64,000 nt of DNA, taken from the NCBI RefSeq assembly GCF_004340685.1, contig NZ_SLUN01000002.1:248001-312000 (forward strand). Reading direction: 5' to 3'. The stretch's first letter is position 1; every line of letters begins with the position of its first letter. The notes under the pieces are model-generated. The model was not told where the DNA came from, did no database searches, and saw only the letters and a list, made by a program, of their open reading frames with translations. This stretch comes from Hydrogenispora ethanolica (lineage in GTDB: Bacteria; Bacillota; UBA4882; UBA8346). Shown piece after piece: positions 8,323 to 17,210 of the stretch. The position numbers were made by a program, and so were the translations under genes.

Positions 8323-9204
8323 ATGAGCAACCAGCCGAACGATGCCGTGACGGTCTCCAGAACGCCGGTCTGGGAGATCAAATTACGTTCCGTATTGTCG
8401 GTGCTCGGCGCGGCGGAACGGCGAGTGGCCGATTATGTACTGAACAATCAGGATAAAATCGTCTACCAGTCCATCACGGAACTCGCCGAAGCGGCGGGTG
8501 TCAGCGAAGCGACAGTGGTCCGCTTTTGCCGGCGTTTGGGACACAAAGGGTTTCAAGGTTTAAAGATCGCCCTGGCCCAGGATATCGTTCCGACCTTGCA
8601 AGCGATCCATGAAGAGATCAGTGAAGACGATGACGTTTCCGAGATCAAACAGAAGGTCTTTGTCGGAAGCATCAAGGCATTGCAGGACACGGTGATGATT
8701 ACGGATGACGCCGAACTCAGCCGGGCGATTGACGCCATCGCCAAGGCGGCGAAGTTCGACATTTACGGTCTGGGAGGATCGGGGTGCATCGCTGAAGATG
8801 CCCGCCATAAATTCATGAAGATCGGGGTCCGTTCCGCGGTTTACACGGACTGCAATCTGCAGGCGATGTCAGCGGCTTTACTGGGCCCGCAGGATGTGGC
8901 GCTCGCCATCTCCCATTCCGGGAGCGTGCGCGATACGGTTGAAGCGCTTCAGATTGCCAAGCAACAGGGCGCCACGACGATTTGTATCACCCATTATGCC
9001 AAATCGCCCATTTCGGAAGTTGCCGATATCAAATTATTCACCACCTCCGAGGAGATGATGTTCCGCAGTGACGCCATGGCGTCACGAATCGCGCAACTGG
9101 CCATCATCGATACGCTTTACGTCGGTGTCGCTTTAAAAATGGGCGAAAAAGCCACGCAGGCTTTGAAAGCGGTCCGCCAGGCGGTTGTCAGCAAAGGCTT
9201 TTGA
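8323..9204 (+). CDS. MurR/RpiR-family transcriptional regulator
   Basis: Regulator with an N-terminal helix-turn-helix (roughly residues 20-85; ITELAEAAGVSEATVVRFCRR) and a C-terminal SIS domain for binding a sugar phosphate (about residues 120-260; YGLGGSGCIAEDARHKF and ALAISHSGSVRDTVEALQIAK). Length (293) is standard. AAGGAGGG precedes the ATG. It lies inside the operon it probably controls, sensing a phosphorylated sugar made by the kinase at 12593. Candidate operators are at 7318-7383. Confidence 0.92.
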   Translation: MSNQPNDAVTVSRTPVWEIKLRSVLSVLGAAERRVADYVLNNQDKIVYQSITELAEAAGVSEATVVRFCRRLGHKGFQGLKIALAQDIVPTLQAIHEEISEDDDVSEIKQKVFVGSIKALQDTVMITDDAELSRAIDAIAKAAKFDIYGLGGSGCIAEDARHKFMKIGVRSAVYTDCNLQAMSAALLGPQDVALAISHSGSVRDTVEALQIAKQQGATTICITHYAKSPISEVADIKLFTTSEEMMFRSDAMASRIAQLAIIDTLYVGVALKMGEKATQALKAVRQAVVSKGF

Positions 9205-9296
9205 TCTTCCGGGAGAAAAAACTTTGAAAGAAGGTGAGGCTCTTAAGCAGTTAAAGCCGTTTGAGGCCCAGAGATAGAAGAAAGAGAGGAGAGTTG

Positions 9297-10613
9297 ATGA
9301 GAATGAAAAGGAATCATTTCCGTGTCGTTACAGGATGTATTTTCGCGTTATGCCTCATGGTCAGTTTGACGTTGAGCACCGCGTTTGCGGCAGGCAAACC
9401 GGTGACTTTGCAATTCTGGCTGCGGGACACCCGGCCTTCCAATGTCGAAGCCATGAACAAGATCGTGGCCAACTTCGAGAAAGCGAATCCGGGGATCAAG
9501 ATTAAAGTCGTTCTTACCCCCTGGGACAGCGTCGAACAGAAGACGGCTACCGCCATCGCCGCCGGAACTCTGCCCGATCTGTCCCAGCTAAATCAGACCG
9601 GCGCCGCCGATTATGGCGCCAAAGGCGTTCTGCTCAATTTGGACAAACGCTACAAAACTTGGGCCGACAAAAATAAAGTCGCTAAGATCAGCCTTTCGCA
9701 AGCGATGTATAATGGGCATTATTATGCCGTTCCCTGGTTCGCCGGCTCCAATGTAATGTTCTATAACAAAGATTTGTTCAAAAAAGCGGGCATCGTCGAT
9801 CAGGCCGGAAATCCCAAGCCGCCGGTTACTTGGGACGAGTTCCTGGAGAACGCTCAAAAGCTGACCCTGGATACGAATAACGATGGCAAAATCGATCAAT
9901 GGGGTTTCGTGGTCCGGGGCAACGTCTCCTTGACCATTCCGGTAAGGGAATTTATGCTGGCGGCCGGCGACGGCGATTGGGTGGATACCGCGCATGGCAA
10001 CAAGGTGGTCGTGGATTCGCCGAAAAACATCAAAGGGATGCAATTTTACCTTGACTTATATCGAAAACATAAGGTAACTCCGCCCGATGTCCCCTCCATC
10101 GATTATGTGGCGGAGGAGCAGTATTTCCTCTCCGGCAAAGTGGCGATGATGTTCAACGGGCCTTGGAATCTCGGCAACATGTACGCGTCCAAGATCAACT
10201 GGGGCGTGGCCTTGGAACCGAAATCGGAACGCCATGCCGCTCATATCGGCGGATGTCCGGTGGGTATTTTCAAGACGACCAAACATCCCAACGAAGCCTG
10301 GAAATTCGCTACCTACCTCCTGAGTGACGAAGCGCAACAGATCTGGGCGATCAAATATGGCTGCGGCTTGCCCGCCACCAAGAAAGCCCAGGAGGATGCC
10401 AAGAAAGATCCGGTCATCAAAGTATTCGTCGAAAGCCTGCAATACGCCGAACGGGACGGAGTGACGCCTCCGCCGCAGATCGCGCAATGGGTTACGATTG
10501 AACAATCCGTCGCCCCGCCGATCTTCCAAAAAGCGCTGTTGGGAGAGATCAACGCCAAACAGGCAGTCCAAGAACTTGAGGCAGCGATCAAGAATGTGAT
10601 GAAAAAGAAATAA
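9297..10613 (+). CDS. Sugar ABC transporter substrate-binding protein (family 1)
   Basis: Extracellular solute-binding protein of the maltose/multiple-sugar family (SBP_bac_1). AGAGAGGAGAG lies just before the ATG at 9297 (an alternative ATG is at 9303). The signal peptide is clear (basic MRMKRNHFR, hydrophobic core, cleavage near AFAAG) with no lipobox. The mature protein begins VTLQFWLRDTRPSN and carries the domain-spanning PDLSQLNQTG and MFNGPWNLGNMY segments. Its partners are the two permeases at 10707 and 11681; no ATPase is encoded nearby. A strong hairpin follows the gene, probably allowing the binding protein to be made in excess over the permeases. Confidence 0.9.
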   Translation: MRMKRNHFRVVTGCIFALCLMVSLTLSTAFAAGKPVTLQFWLRDTRPSNVEAMNKIVANFEKANPGIKIKVVLTPWDSVEQKTATAIAAGTLPDLSQLNQTGAADYGAKGVLLNLDKRYKTWADKNKVAKISLSQAMYNGHYYAVPWFAGSNVMFYNKDLFKKAGIVDQAGNPKPPVTWDEFLENAQKLTLDTNNDGKIDQWGFVVRGNVSLTIPVREFMLAAGDGDWVDTAHGNKVVVDSPKNIKGMQFYLDLYRKHKVTPPDVPSIDYVAEEQYFLSGKVAMMFNGPWNLGNMYASKINWGVALEPKSERHAAHIGGCPVGIFKTTKHPNEAWKFATYLLSDEAQQIWAIKYGCGLPATKKAQEDAKKDPVIKVFVESLQYAERDGVTPPPQIAQWVTIEQSVAPPIFQKALLGEINAKQAVQELEAAIKNVMKKK

Positions 10614-10631
10614 CCGGGGAATACAGGCGAC

Positions 10632-10663
10632 TTTGACAAGGCGCGCCAGCGCGCCTTGTCAAA
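10632..10663 (+). other. Intercistronic perfect hairpin between binding protein and permease
   Basis: A 32-bp perfect palindrome (arms TTTGACAAGGCGCGCC and complement). It has no T-run beyond AAAA, so it is more likely an mRNA-stabilising or partial-termination structure, as known for malE-malF intergenic regions, than a full terminator. Confidence 0.7.
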
Positions 10664-10706
10664 ATCCCGCACTTTCGGCCAGGGGAAACACAAGGGGGAT
10701 TGAATC

Positions 10707-11612
10707 TTGAATCGATCAGCGACTGGGACGGCCAGACGGGTATCATTCTTCTTAACTCTGCCGGTCATGATGATCATGGTTGCCATCGTTCTATTTCCGG
10801 TCTTTGACACCTTGCGCCTGTCATTTTTTGATGCTTCGTTCATCAAACCCGGACTGAGCGCGCCGTTCATATGGTTGCAAAATTATCTGGAAGTCATCAG
10901 CGGCCAGCTTTTTTGGCAGTCCCTTTGGATCACTTTGAAATGGACGATTGTCTCGATTATTCTGCAGTTCGCTCTGGGTTTTTCCTTGGCGCTGCTGGTC
11001 AATAGCAAGATCTACGGCCGGAACTTTGTCCGTTCGTTGTTTTTGATCCCATGGATGCTGCCGGGGGCCTTGGCCGCATTGATGTGGAAATGGATGTATC
11101 ACGGTTCGATCGGACTATTGAATTACATCCTCCTCAATCTGCGGCTCATTTCCGATGTCCACCCCTGGCTTTCCGATCCGGCGACGGTTCTCTGGGCGGC
11201 GGTCCTGGTCAATGTCTGGCGCGGCGCTCCGTTTTTTATGATCATGATGCTGGGCGGATTGCAGACCATTCCCAAAGATCTTTATGAAGCCGCCAAAATC
11301 GATGGCGCCAATGCCGTGCGTACCTTCGCCAGTATTACGGTTCCGCTGTTAAAACCGTTAATTTCAACGCTGTTGATCTACGGGACAGTCGGCGCTTTTA
11401 ATTTCTTAGATATCATTCTGGTTTTGACCCGGGGCGGTCCCGCCAATCATACCATGGTGTTGCCGCTTTATTCGTGGCTGTCCGCGTTCACCGACAACCG
11501 GATCGGCATTGCGGCGACGATTTCGGTCTTGATCTGCCTGGTGCTTGTTTTATTCGGCATCGCCGTCTCGCTCATCAAATCGGCCAAGAGATATAAATAC
11601 TCGGCCCGGTGA
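10707..11612 (+). CDS. Sugar ABC transporter permease, MalF/UgpA type
   Basis: Membrane component of the importer, about six transmembrane segments, with the EAA motif YEAAKIDGANAVRTFASITVPLL at residues 191-213. Translation starts at TTG (10707), supported by AAGGGGG nine bases upstream; no other start in this frame has a site. It pairs with the permease that follows and overlaps or abuts it. Confidence 0.88.
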   Translation: MNRSATGTARRVSFFLTLPVMMIMVAIVLFPVFDTLRLSFFDASFIKPGLSAPFIWLQNYLEVISGQLFWQSLWITLKWTIVSIILQFALGFSLALLVNSKIYGRNFVRSLFLIPWMLPGALAALMWKWMYHGSIGLLNYILLNLRLISDVHPWLSDPATVLWAAVLVNVWRGAPFFMIMMLGGLQTIPKDLYEAAKIDGANAVRTFASITVPLLKPLISTLLIYGTVGAFNFLDIILVLTRGGPANHTMVLPLYSWLSAFTDNRIGIAATISVLICLVLVLFGIAVSLIKSAKRYKYSAR

Positions 11613-11680
11613 CAGATAAAAGGCAAGCGGCATGGCTTATTCAAAAAATTACAAATGGCATTGCAGCGGGGGCTAAAGGC

Positions 11681-12532
11681 ATGAAGAACGTTTTGAACAA
11701 AAAGATGCGCGCCATCGTCCACTCCATCTTGCTTCATGTATTGGTGGTTGTGGCGGCGGTATTCATGTTGGCGCCGGTCATCTGGTTGCTATCCACTTCT
11801 TTAAAAGACCGCAGCGAAATGTTTACCTTTCCGCTTACCCTGATACCCAAGCATTTCGTCTGGGAAAACTATCTGAAAATCTGGCAGCAGATTCCCTTTG
11901 GCGAATACGTCAAAAATAGTGTGATCATGGCATTATACTCGACCTTCGTGGCTTTGGCCATCTCCTCTTTGGCGGCCTACGCGTTTTCGCGGTTCAATTT
12001 TAAGCGGAAAACGGTTTTTATGCGGTTGATACTGTTTACGCAAATGTTCCCGGCGGTCCTTTTGATCATCCCCTTATTCATTTATCTGAAGAATTTGGGG
12101 CTCTTGGGAAGCTACACCGGATTAATGATCACTTTTCTGACCTTTTTGGTCCCGTTCAGCACTTGGTCCTTGACCAATTTCTTTGAAGGGATCCCGCTTG
12201 ACTTGGATGAAGCGGCGTTGATCGACGGCTGCAGCCGCTTGGATATCCTGTACCGGATATTGCTGCCGATTTCGCTGCCGGGTTTGGTTTCGGTTGGCAC
12301 GTACTGTTTTCTTACCGCTTGGAATGAGTTTATTTTCAGCATGGTTTTCATGCCCGATCAACAGGGCTGGACGATTCCGGTGGGATTAAATGCCTTGACC
12401 GGCCAATTCGCTTTGGACTGGGGGCTGCTGACGGCGGGCGGAATTATCTGCTTAATCCCCGCCATTATCGTCGTCTTGTTCCTGCAGCGGTATCTGATCG
12501 CCGGAATGCTCGCCGGGGCTGTCAAGGAATGA
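11681..12532 (+). CDS. Sugar ABC transporter permease, MalG/UgpE type
   Basis: Second membrane component, with six predicted segments and the EAA motif DEAALIDGCSRLDILYRILLP near the C-terminal half. The frame is open from a GTG at 11609 that overlaps the previous stop codon. The ATG at 11681 is preferred because MalG proteins begin near the first membrane segment and a G-rich stretch precedes it; the coupled GTG start cannot be excluded. It ends in AGMLAGAVKE, a common C-terminus for this subunit. Confidence 0.88.
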   Translation: MKNVLNKKMRAIVHSILLHVLVVVAAVFMLAPVIWLLSTSLKDRSEMFTFPLTLIPKHFVWENYLKIWQQIPFGEYVKNSVIMALYSTFVALAISSLAAYAFSRFNFKRKTVFMRLILFTQMFPAVLLIIPLFIYLKNLGLLGSYTGLMITFLTFLVPFSTWSLTNFFEGIPLDLDEAALIDGCSRLDILYRILLPISLPGLVSVGTYCFLTAWNEFIFSMVFMPDQQGWTIPVGLNALTGQFALDWGLLTAGGIICLIPAIIVVLFLQRYLIAGMLAGAVKE

Positions 12533-12592
12533 GCGGAAACCGGGTTCAACAGGAGCTTCGACGGGTTGGAAACGGACACAGAGGTGAGTGGA

Positions 12593-13516
12593 ATGGGTTA
12601 CGATATTGTGGGAGTCGGGCACGCGGCCTGTGATTTTTTGGGAATTGTACCCAGGATGCCGGAGCTTGATCGATGCGCCTGGATGAATTGTTTGGAAAGA
12701 CAAGGCGGCGGGGCCGTCTCGCAAGCGCTGGTAGCTGCTTCGCGTTTGGGAGCGCGAGTGGCTTATGCCGGGTTTTTAGGCGATGACGATGCGGGGCGAT
12801 TTTTGCGGGATGACTTCTTGAAGGAAAGGGTGGACATCGAGTGCCTGGAACTGCTGCCGCAGCAGCGTTCCTCGGTGGCTTTTGTCGTGATTGAGCAGGG
12901 CACTGGCAAACGGACCATTTATGTTTACCCCGGCACGATTGCGTCCCGCCCCTTGAGTCCGAAGGCGCAGCGGCTGATCGCGGCGGCGCGGTACTTGCAT
13001 TTGGATGCGACCAATCCTGAGGCGGCCCTGGAAGCGGCGCGGTTTGCCAAGGCCAATCAAGTGCAAGTATCTTTGGACGGGTGTGAGATAGCGAAGGAGA
13101 AAGAGCAAACCCTCGAACTGATCCGCTTGACGGATATCCTGATCGCCAATGAAATTTACCCCCGAGAAGTGACCGGGAGCGACGATCCCCAAAAAGCCTT
13201 GCTGGAACTGGCGAAGATGGGGCCGGAAATCGTAATTTCCACGATCGGCAAAGACGGTTGTCTGGCGGTAGTCAATTCGGAGATCGTCGCCTTTACGGCG
13301 TATTCGGTGCCGGTAGTCGATACCACGGGCGCGGGAGATGTTTTTCACGGCGCCTTTCTCTTCGGCTTATTGCAAAATTGGCCCTTTGATTCGATCGTCC
13401 GATTTGCCAGCGCCACCTCGGCCATCAATTGCTTAAGCCTGGGAGGGAGAGCCGGTATTCCCACGCAGGATCAAGTGCTGCGGTTTATCGCGGATTATCG
13501 GGAGCAATCCGGATGA
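12593..13516 (+). CDS. PfkB-family carbohydrate kinase (ribokinase-like)
   Basis: Sugar kinase of about 307 residues, ending the second catabolic operon. It starts MGYDIVGVGHAACDF; GAGGTGAG upstream supports the ATG at 12593. The QGGGAVSQALVAASRLG motif is the substrate/lid region and DTTGAGDVFHGAFL is the anion hole with the catalytic Asp. Phosphorylation of the imported sugar by this enzyme would give the substrate cleaved by the aldolase at 7437, directly or after one further step. Sugar specificity is unknown. Confidence 0.88.
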   Translation: MGYDIVGVGHAACDFLGIVPRMPELDRCAWMNCLERQGGGAVSQALVAASRLGARVAYAGFLGDDDAGRFLRDDFLKERVDIECLELLPQQRSSVAFVVIEQGTGKRTIYVYPGTIASRPLSPKAQRLIAAARYLHLDATNPEAALEAARFAKANQVQVSLDGCEIAKEKEQTLELIRLTDILIANEIYPREVTGSDDPQKALLELAKMGPEIVISTIGKDGCLAVVNSEIVAFTAYSVPVVDTTGAGDVFHGAFLFGLLQNWPFDSIVRFASATSAINCLSLGGRAGIPTQDQVLRFIADYREQSG

Positions 13517-13746
13517 GGATGAGCGTGATTTATCCTTTTCCAGCCTCTTCGCGTGGAAAAGCGTAATCGAAAAATCCCTTCATGATGAGCCTTTTGGGTG
13601 AGATTGGAACTCACCCTCGCCAACGGCGGGTTGCGGAAAAAGGTTATGAAAGTCCATTGCAATTGAACCGGGTGATTGCAGAGAGCTCACATGATGGGCT
13701 CTCTTTCCTTTTAGTGGCTAACGGACCGGATTGCGGAGCTGAAAGA

Positions 13747-14060
13747 GCCCGTTTTGTGAATCACGGCTCTCTTTGGGCGGCTGAAAGAGCTCTTTCAGTC
13801 GCTCAAGAAGCTCTTTTTGTGGAAAAAGAGTTCTTTCAGTCACTCAACAAGCTCATTTTGTGAATAAACAAGCTTGTTTTGTGGATGAGAGAGCTCTTTC
13901 AGTCGCCCAACGAGCTCTTTTTGTGGATAAGCGAGCTCATTTTGTGACTGAACGAGCTCTTTTTCGGAAGAATGAGCTCTTTCAGTCGCTGAGCAAGCTC
14001 ATTCTGTGAATAAAAGAGTTCTTTTTGTGAATAAACGATCTATTTTTGTGGATAAATGCA
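13747..14060. repeat. 21-bp phased repeat array 1
   Basis: About 14 tandem units close to 21 bp. Most start with the palindrome GAGCTC (or AAGCTC/GAGTTC) and are of two kinds: one continues TTTTTGTGGATAAAC, the other TTTCAGTCGCTGAGC. The 21-bp period equals two turns of B-DNA. The array and its flanks (about 13655-14170, ending in GCTGTGGATAAGTCGGGG and a G-rich run) recur at 29095-29632. Perfect DnaA-box 9-mers (TGTGGATAA) occur at 13922, 14047 and 14089. No gene is supported here: the partly open frame at 13582-13863 stops inside the array and lacks a ribosome site. Confidence 0.85.
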
Positions 14061-14189
14061 TCGTTGGATGGGGTTAATGATTTTTGGCTGTGGATAAGTC
14101 GGGGAAGGGCAGCTAAACTGGGTAATGTCGGGGGGTAAAGAGCGGATGGCCTTAACTCCGGACGTCCAGATCCGGCTACCCATCGATGG

Positions 14190-14242
14190 TATTGGAGTAA
14201 TGCAAGATCAGTACTCTCGCATTATTGGAGTAACAATACAAA
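14190..14242. repeat. Dispersed repeat R4, copy A
   Basis: A 53-bp sequence beginning TATTGGAGTAATGCAA and ending AACAATACAAA, similar to 16851-16904. Both copies contain AGTACTC and inverted ATTGG/CCAAT-like parts. They flank the two-component gene pair. Confidence 0.5.
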
Positions 14243-14331
14243 AGTAAGAAAAGACGCTATAGTTTAAGAAGATTATTTCATTGAAACGCTCGGCGACGAG
14301 TTTTGGCGCGGAACGGTTTTCAAGACCCATC

Positions 14332-14463
14332 CTAAAAGCGTTGTGATAAACCCTGCCCGAAGGCCAGGGTGAACACAAAAGCTCAGAGAAGCAAGTGATA
14401 AAGTCGTTTTGAAATCCTCTTGCCAGTCGATCGTTTGGAAAGAGACTTTATCACATGGCTTCT
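14332..14463. repeat. Dispersed repeat R2, copy A
   Basis: 132 bp, found as the reverse complement with the same length at 31775-31906, with a 30-bp fragment at 25631. It contains a hairpin (CCCTG...CAGGG) and an inverted pair GTGATAAAGTC / GACTTTATCAC. No coding capacity. The rest of the stretch 14061-14764 shows no gene I can support. Confidence 0.75.
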
Positions 14464-14764
14464 AAAGGGGTCATTTATTCTTTTCAAGCAGGAATTACCA
14501 TTTTGGCGGCAAATTATTTGAATGCTTCTCATCAATTGCCCCGCCCAGGGTTAAACGCGACGGCTTTTGATCCGATGGAATTCAATCAAGAATGACTTTA
14601 TTTTATTGAGGAAGTTTCCGCGGCCCGGGGCAACTGGAATAGCAGCCGGTCCGGCAGGGATACGGCATGAACGAGTAGGCGGTTGGTCCTGTTCCCCAAG
14701 CCTCGGTCCGGCTTCCTTCCGATGGATGAATGCCGGCGGTACAGCGCACAACGCAGATTACTTC

Positions 14765-16040
14765 ATGGAATCCTGGCAGAAAGTAGGCCTGGCGATGCCA
14801 AAGCGGGTTATCCGGATTCTAATGTTAGTTTTCGCCATTGCCGCCCACGGGATAGCCTTTCTTCAGTTGCAGCGGCAAATCGCGACGTTGGCCCTGCCGC
14901 CTGAGTTCGGGGGCCAGATCGCTTTTTTGCTGCTATTATCCTTATTCCTCGCTTTGATCTTACCCCTCTCCCGCAACGCCAACTTCATCTGGCTGATATT
15001 AATTATCCGCGGTGGCATCCTGCTCTTGGTCAACCTCCCGTTCGGCGGTTATCTGGAGAGCGAGACGCTCCTCTTGGCTGCTTTGATCATCGAAGCGCAT
15101 TACTATACGTCTTTAAAGGCGGGCCTCAGTTACTCTATCGTTTTAGTCATCCTCTCCGTTTATTGCCGTTTACAACCGGTCAAAGCGTGGGGAGTGTATA
15201 TGCCCGGCGTTGCCTTACGGGATTTATGGATCTATGCCCTATATGCCGGATTTATCACCGCGTTCAGTTTCGTTTTTTGTTTCCAGCTCAACAACCAGGT
15301 GTCGCTGGAGGAGCTCAGCCGGCGGCTGGACGAGGCCACTTCGCAACTGGCGCAGGCCAACGGCCAGCTGATCGAGTATGCCGGAATCGTGGAGCAAGAG
15401 GCGATTCAGAACGAGCGGAAACGTTTTGCCCGGGAGATTCATGACGCGCTCGCCTATACGTTGTCGAACCTGGCCATGATGACCGAGGCCGCCAAGGATT
15501 TATCCACCGGCGACCGGACCGTATTTCTGGACCATCTGACCCAAATGCATAGCCTGGCCAAGATGGGCGCGGTGGAAGTGCGGCGGGCGATTCAAGCGCT
15601 GCGGCCGGTCCAGTTGAATGAGGAGAGCGGCCTGGCGGCGGTCTGCCGGCTGGTCCAGGCTTTTAATAAAGGCGACCCAGATCGATGTCCAGCTCAATTT
15701 GGGGAATGTGCCGCTCTTTCTGGGCGCGGAAGCCGATCTGGCGGTCTACCGCCTGGTTCAGGAGGGCATGACCAACGCCCTGCGCCACGGCAAAGCAACG
15801 GCCATATTCATTTCTTTTTCCGCCTTGCGGGACGGCGTATGCATTTTAATCAAGGACAACGGGGTCGGCAGCCACAATCTCAAGCCGGGCTATGGCTTAA
15901 CCGGCATGCGGGAACGCATCGCCCGGCTGGGAGGACAGCTGACTGTGTTCAACGGGCAGGAAGGCGGTTTTGTGCTTTCGGTTTGGATACCGGTAAAGGG
16001 GGACACTCATGAACCAAATCAAAGTACTTTTGGTGGATGA
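14765..16040 (+). pseudogene. NarL-type sensor histidine kinase, frameshifted
   Basis: Membrane histidine kinase interrupted by a +1 shift near 15663-15685. The first frame gives five or six transmembrane segments (residues about 10-165), a short coiled coil and the HisKA_3 phospho-acceptor motif RKRFAREIHDALAYTLSN. The reading then continues one base on, at ATQIDVQLNLGNVPLF, with the ATPase motifs LVQEGMTNALRHG, DNGVGSHNLKPGYGLTGMRERI and the final GGFVLSVWIPVKG. Both halves match the family, so one inserted G in AAAGGCGACC (or a sequencing error) explains the break. The start is uncertain: ATG 14765 or 14795, neither with a strong ribosome site. It overlaps the response regulator by 32 bp, the usual pairing. 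Confidence 0.8.
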
Positions 16041-16680
16041 TCAGACGCTTTTTGTCGAGAGTTTACGAACGGTCCTGAAAGCGCGGGCCGAGGACGTGGA
16101 GGTGGTGGGGGTGGCCGCGGATGGCCGGGAAGCCATCGAGCTGGTCGCCAGGGAAGGGCCGGATATCGTTTTAATGGATATCCGCATGGCCAACATGAAC
16201 GGGGTGGAAAGCACCCGGATCATTAAAGAAAAGTATCCGCTCACCCGGGTCTTGATGCTGACCACGGTCGACGAGGACGAGTATATCGTGGAAGCCTTGC
16301 GTCTCGGGGCCGCGGGGTATCTGTTGAAAGACATCTCCGCCTCGGAGTTGATCGCCGCGCTGCGGGCCGTATTCGAAGGCGGGGTCATGATCTCGCCGAA
16401 GATGGTGGCCAAACTGGTCGAGAACCATTTCAACCCGATTCAGACCCGCAAATTTTCCCCGCCGTGGCTCAGCGAGCTCAGCGGGAGGGAAAGACAGATT
16501 CTCAGCCTGATGATTCAGGGCTTGGAGAATAAAGATATCGCCAAACAGTTGTACCTCGGCGAACAAACCATCCGCAACTATGCCAGCCTGATCTATAGCA
16601 AAATGGGGGTGAGCGACCGCATTCAGGCGATTCGGATTGCGCTTGAGGCCGGTTTTGACAAGGACCAGCCGGTCATCTGA
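16009..16680 (+). CDS. NarL/FixJ-family response regulator
   Basis: Receiver domain (residues 1-120; acidic pocket VDDQ, phosphorylated Asp in DIVLMDIRMANMNG, Lys in YLLKDISASE) followed by a LuxR-type helix-turn-helix (about 155-212; LSGRERQILSLMIQGLENKDIAKQLYLGEQ). The ATG at 16009 has AAAGGGGGA just before it, inside the end of the kinase gene. It should be phosphorylated by the adjacent kinase, if that is functional, and probably regulates the importer at 17211. Intact and of standard length (223). Confidence 0.93.
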   Translation: MNQIKVLLVDDQTLFVESLRTVLKARAEDVEVVGVAADGREAIELVAREGPDIVLMDIRMANMNGVESTRIIKEKYPLTRVLMLTTVDEDEYIVEALRLGAAGYLLKDISASELIAALRAVFEGGVMISPKMVAKLVENHFNPIQTRKFSPPWLSELSGRERQILSLMIQGLENKDIAKQLYLGEQTIRNYASLIYSKMGVSDRIQAIRIALEAGFDKDQPVI

Positions 16681-16710
16681 AATCCGGGCAGGTTGATAAA
16701 TTAGCATAGG

Positions 16711-16776
16711 AGCTCCTCTCGGCAGCTTGGTGAGTCATCATTCTCGACCAAAAGCGCAGAGAGGAGTTTTTTTATT
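16711..16776 (+). terminator. Long-stem rho-independent terminator
   Basis: CTCCTCTC...GC pairs with GC...GAGAGGAG across an inner helix (TTGGT/ACCAA with GAG/CTC), followed by TTTTTTTATTTT. It lies about 30 bp after the response regulator stop. Confidence 0.75.
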
Positions 16777-16850
16777 TTCCCCCGATACCGTTCGGCAGAG
16801 TCCGGGAACGGCTTTTCCGGCAAGGCGATTGCTCCCATCAGGCATCAGAG

Positions 16851-16904
16851 TATTGGAGTAATGCAAAATGAGTACTCCGAAAGGTATTCCAATAACAATA
16901 CAAA
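16851..16904. repeat. Dispersed repeat R4, copy B
   Basis: Counterpart of 14190-14242 (TATTGGAGTAATGCAA...AATAACAATACAAA). This copy forms a small hairpin with TATTGGA at one end and TTCCAATA at the other. The rest of 16777-17210 holds no gene; an open frame starting here (16861) is mainly repeat sequence. Confidence 0.45.
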
Positions 16905-17210
16905 CCCAAAGGATGATGTTATATTTGAATCAAAATTGGGTAAACAGACCGTTTCGAAAACATGCTTCGGTATTTCCTTCCAAATCAAACCAGCCCGTCG
17001 GGTTGCAAACCTTAGAATAGACCCCTTGAAAACTTTATCACGTATTTCCGAAATGGAGTATCCCCATGATTATCCCGTTCATTGTGGCTGGCGATGTACG
17101 ACAAAACCAATCCGTATTAAATCCTACCAACGATAGGATTGATGAAGGGGGTATCGGCAGCAAGAAAAGTCCATCGGAAAAAAATAAAAAATAAAAAAGG
17201 AGAGGTATTC

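Noticed and set aside
13582-13863. 93-codon open frame before and into array 1
   Set aside because: No ribosome site, no family similarity, and it ends inside the repeats.
13747-14060. CRISPR array
   Set aside because: Units are contiguous and degenerate at 21 bp with no unique spacers, and no cas genes are present.
16861-17136. 91-codon open frame in front of the binding-protein gene
   Set aside because: Overlaps repeat R4, lacks a ribosome site and has no protein-like pattern.
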